DNA of 6,701 bases from Candidatus Dadabacteria bacterium. Its GTDB lineage: Bacteria > J088. The notes beneath the pieces are model-generated. The model had not been told where the DNA came from. It was given only the letters and a program-made list of their open reading frames with translations, and ran no database searches. The DNA is taken from NCBI GenBank assembly GCA_003695505.1, contig RFIY01000258.1:1-6701 (forward strand). Reading direction: 5' to 3'. Made by a program: the position numbers and the translations under genes. This document shows, piece after piece, positions 5,314 to 6,701 of the stretch; position 1 is the stretch's first letter, and each line of letters starts with the position of its first letter.

Positions 5314-6614
5314 GGCGGGCGCACGCGATCACGCTGATCGCGGCCGTATTTTGCTTTGCGAGCTGTTTTTCGGGAAACGAACCAGAAAAGTTCTGTGCCG
5401 GCGATACCGTGACTAAGGTCGCTCGACTGGTGCCGGTCCAACCGCTGTTGTGCGCCTCCACATCAGCAAACGGACTATCCTGCGAATCACCCTCAGGGTG
5501 TTTGCGCCCCATTGAAGCGTCGACGCAAGTTCACCAAATTACACCGATAATGGATGCTGCGGCGTTCGGCGATGGCTGGATGGGGCTGCCGTCCGGGACA
5601 GTCGCTGTCGGTCTCCAACTGCCCGACGAGTTGTTGTTGGCAGTATTGAAGTATTCTGCTTGCCAGAGCGTGGCCGCAGATTGCCCGCAGGTGCGCGTCG
5701 ACAGTGCAATGCGCATTACGGGAACCGTAAATACATTTCTTGGGCGGGACAGAAAGGATCCGTTGCTTTGCTGGAAAGATAATGACGGTGGAACATACTG
5801 CGTCCAGCCGGTGGCCCCGTTTGTTGATGGTGAGGGGCTCCCAGCCGTGGTATTTGGACTGCCTTCCACGGCAATCGTGCCGCCAGCCAACTATTGGTCG
5901 GCAACGGCGCCACCTTTCCATCTCTCCTGGGCCGACGGCGCGGTGTCGTTATCGTGGCCGTGCGCGGTGTTCGAGGACGGCAGCGTGCGCTGTCGCCCGT
6001 CCAACCTCAACGGTTATCTCGAGGTAACCTTGCCGGTAACCGATGCGGTGGAGGTCGTTGCACGCCAGACCGCCGGCTGGCTGCAGGATGCGCCCGCGCC
6101 GCGTGACGTGACCGAGGTGCCATTTGGTGGTTGCGTACGGACGCGAGATGGGCGAGTGGCCTGTTTCGGTCGCTATCTTGATCTGCCTCCCTCTCTTTCC
6201 TGGGCTGCGGGTGCGTTTGATCTGCCGATGACGGACCCGTTCTGGATGTCGGACGTGACCGATGCGACTGCGCTTCGTCGCGGCATTGGCCAGATGTGTG
6301 TCTTGCGGGCAACCGGTGGCGTGCAGTGCTGGGGGTGGCTGTCGGGGATAGATTCGCTCTATGTGACAGCGCCGACGGACTATGCGGGTGAGCTGACATT
6401 CTCGGCCGACCCGGTAGCCATCGCCGGGATCACGGATGTGACACAGATCGAACTGATGGCGTGGGGCAGTGATCGTTTCGCCCCGTGCTGGCTGAGGCGC
6501 GGCGGCTCCGTCGAATGCCGCAATCGCGTGGGCTGGGGCGATTGCGTGGTGCCCGGCGTGCCGCGAAGCGAGTGGTGGGAACACCTGGACAAGCGATGCA
6601 CGGGCGGGTTGTGA
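5301..6614 (+). CDS. Lipoprotein with RCC1-like seven-bladed propeller (paralog 2)
   Basis: From ATG 5301 the product has 437 residues. MRVVRR is followed by a hydrophobic core and the lipobox F-A-S-C, giving lipidated Cys22 with Phe at +2. A GTG at 5247 is in frame but adds 18 residues before the signal and is less likely. About seven weak RCC1-type blades can be traced near residues 42-61, 80-105, 137-167, 209-231, 248-289, 320-345 and 379-406. Several have the Cys-x(4-7)-G-x-V-x-Cys pattern ([37 protein letters not shown]). Compared with paralog 1 it has extra Cys near the N-terminus and at the C-terminus (C415 and C433), which may add disulfides. Shared segments include the SWADGAV/TWAAGAV region, LPVTD, the CWG blade, TAP, and CWLRR followed by G-x-V-x-C. 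The ribosome binding site is weak, so coupling to the overlapping short ORF is plausible. It probably sits in the outer membrane with paralog 1; the ligand is unknown. Confidence 0.88.
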
Positions 6615-6667
6615 CCGAGGCAAACGACCACGATAACTTTCATCCGGCGGCGCCTCTCTGATACGCT
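6609..6667 (+). promoter_or_regulatory. Candidate promoters reading into the terminal repeat
   Basis: Two candidates exist. The downstream one has an extended -10, TGATACGCT (6659-6667, with TACGCT as hexamer), and a weak -35 TTCATC (6639-6644) at 17 bases; transcription would start near 6673, the first base of the right terminal repeat. The upstream one is TTGTGA (6609-6614, overlapping the stop codon), 17 bases, then GATAAC (6632-6637). If the ends join, either would drive the coiled-coil membrane protein gene. No terminator hairpin with a T tract is seen after 6614. Confidence 0.5.
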
Positions 6668-6672
6668 GTACA

Positions 6673-6701
6673 GCGAGCAAGGGGTACATCGAGAAGAGGG
6701 A
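6673..6701. repeat. Terminal direct repeat, right copy
   Basis: Exact 29-base copy of positions 1-29. It begins where the extended -10 promoter at 6659-6667 should start transcription, and in the left copy it continues into a ribosome binding site and ATG. Promoter, start point, leader, ribosome binding site and gene thus line up across the joined ends, which favours real adjacency (circle or tandem unit). Confidence 0.97.

Noticed and set aside
4370-6040. Recurring GGTAAC words as a possible binding-site array
   Set aside because: Several fall in Val-Thr codons at equivalent places in the two paralogs, and their spacing is irregular; shared protein motifs explain them.
5949-6689. 246-codon open frame on the minus strand
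   Set aside because: It is antisense to the second lipoprotein, whose lipobox and repeated Cys motifs are clear; the minus-strand product is Arg/His/Pro-rich and shows no motif.

Overview
The window (about 60% GC) looks like bacterial accessory DNA, probably from a Pseudomonadota member. Clues are sigma70-like promoters, an XhlA-like coiled-coil/membrane protein, a C-terminal protein-sorting tail and outer-membrane-type lipoproteins. Myxococcota is an alternative because RCC1-type lipoproteins and Cys-containing C-terminal sorting tails are common there. I see no rRNA, tRNA, CRISPR array, transposase, integrase or replication protein. The first 29 bases are repeated exactly as the last 29, so the sequence may be a closed 6,672-bp circle or one unit of a collapsed tandem array.

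Layout: (1) 38-346 encodes a 102-residue coiled-coil protein with one C-terminal membrane helix. (2) 347-948 has no convincing gene. It holds broken-looking minus-strand ORFs, a short plus-strand extension and an AT-rich palindrome. (3) A good promoter at 949-977 starts a tight plus-strand block running to 6614. The block encodes a secreted protein of about 1,029 residues (988-4077) and two paralogous lipoproteins predicted to be seven-bladed RCC1-like propellers (4056-5207 and 5301-6614). A possible small membrane peptide (5209-5313) lies between the lipoproteins. (4) 6615-6672 holds one or two candidate promoters pointing into the terminal repeat and so, if the ends join, into the first gene.

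The most interesting signal is at the start of the large gene. Four copies of an 8-bp repeat (GTTCTTCC, the last ending in A) sit inside the signal-peptide coding region. The best ribosome binding site serves a GTG start that is out of frame in this copy; losing one repeat unit would bring it into frame and give a shorter, classic signal peptide. This looks like a phase-variation switch on a surface protein.

Taken together, the 949-6614 block reads as a cell-envelope module: one large exported protein with an acidic His/Asp-rich region, a transthyretin-like domain and a C-terminal sorting tail, co-expressed with two tandem-duplicated, Cys-rich propeller lipoproteins. The phase variation, the shared surface location and the partnership are inference. 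The signal peptides, lipoboxes, repeats, overlaps and paralogy are visible in the sequence.
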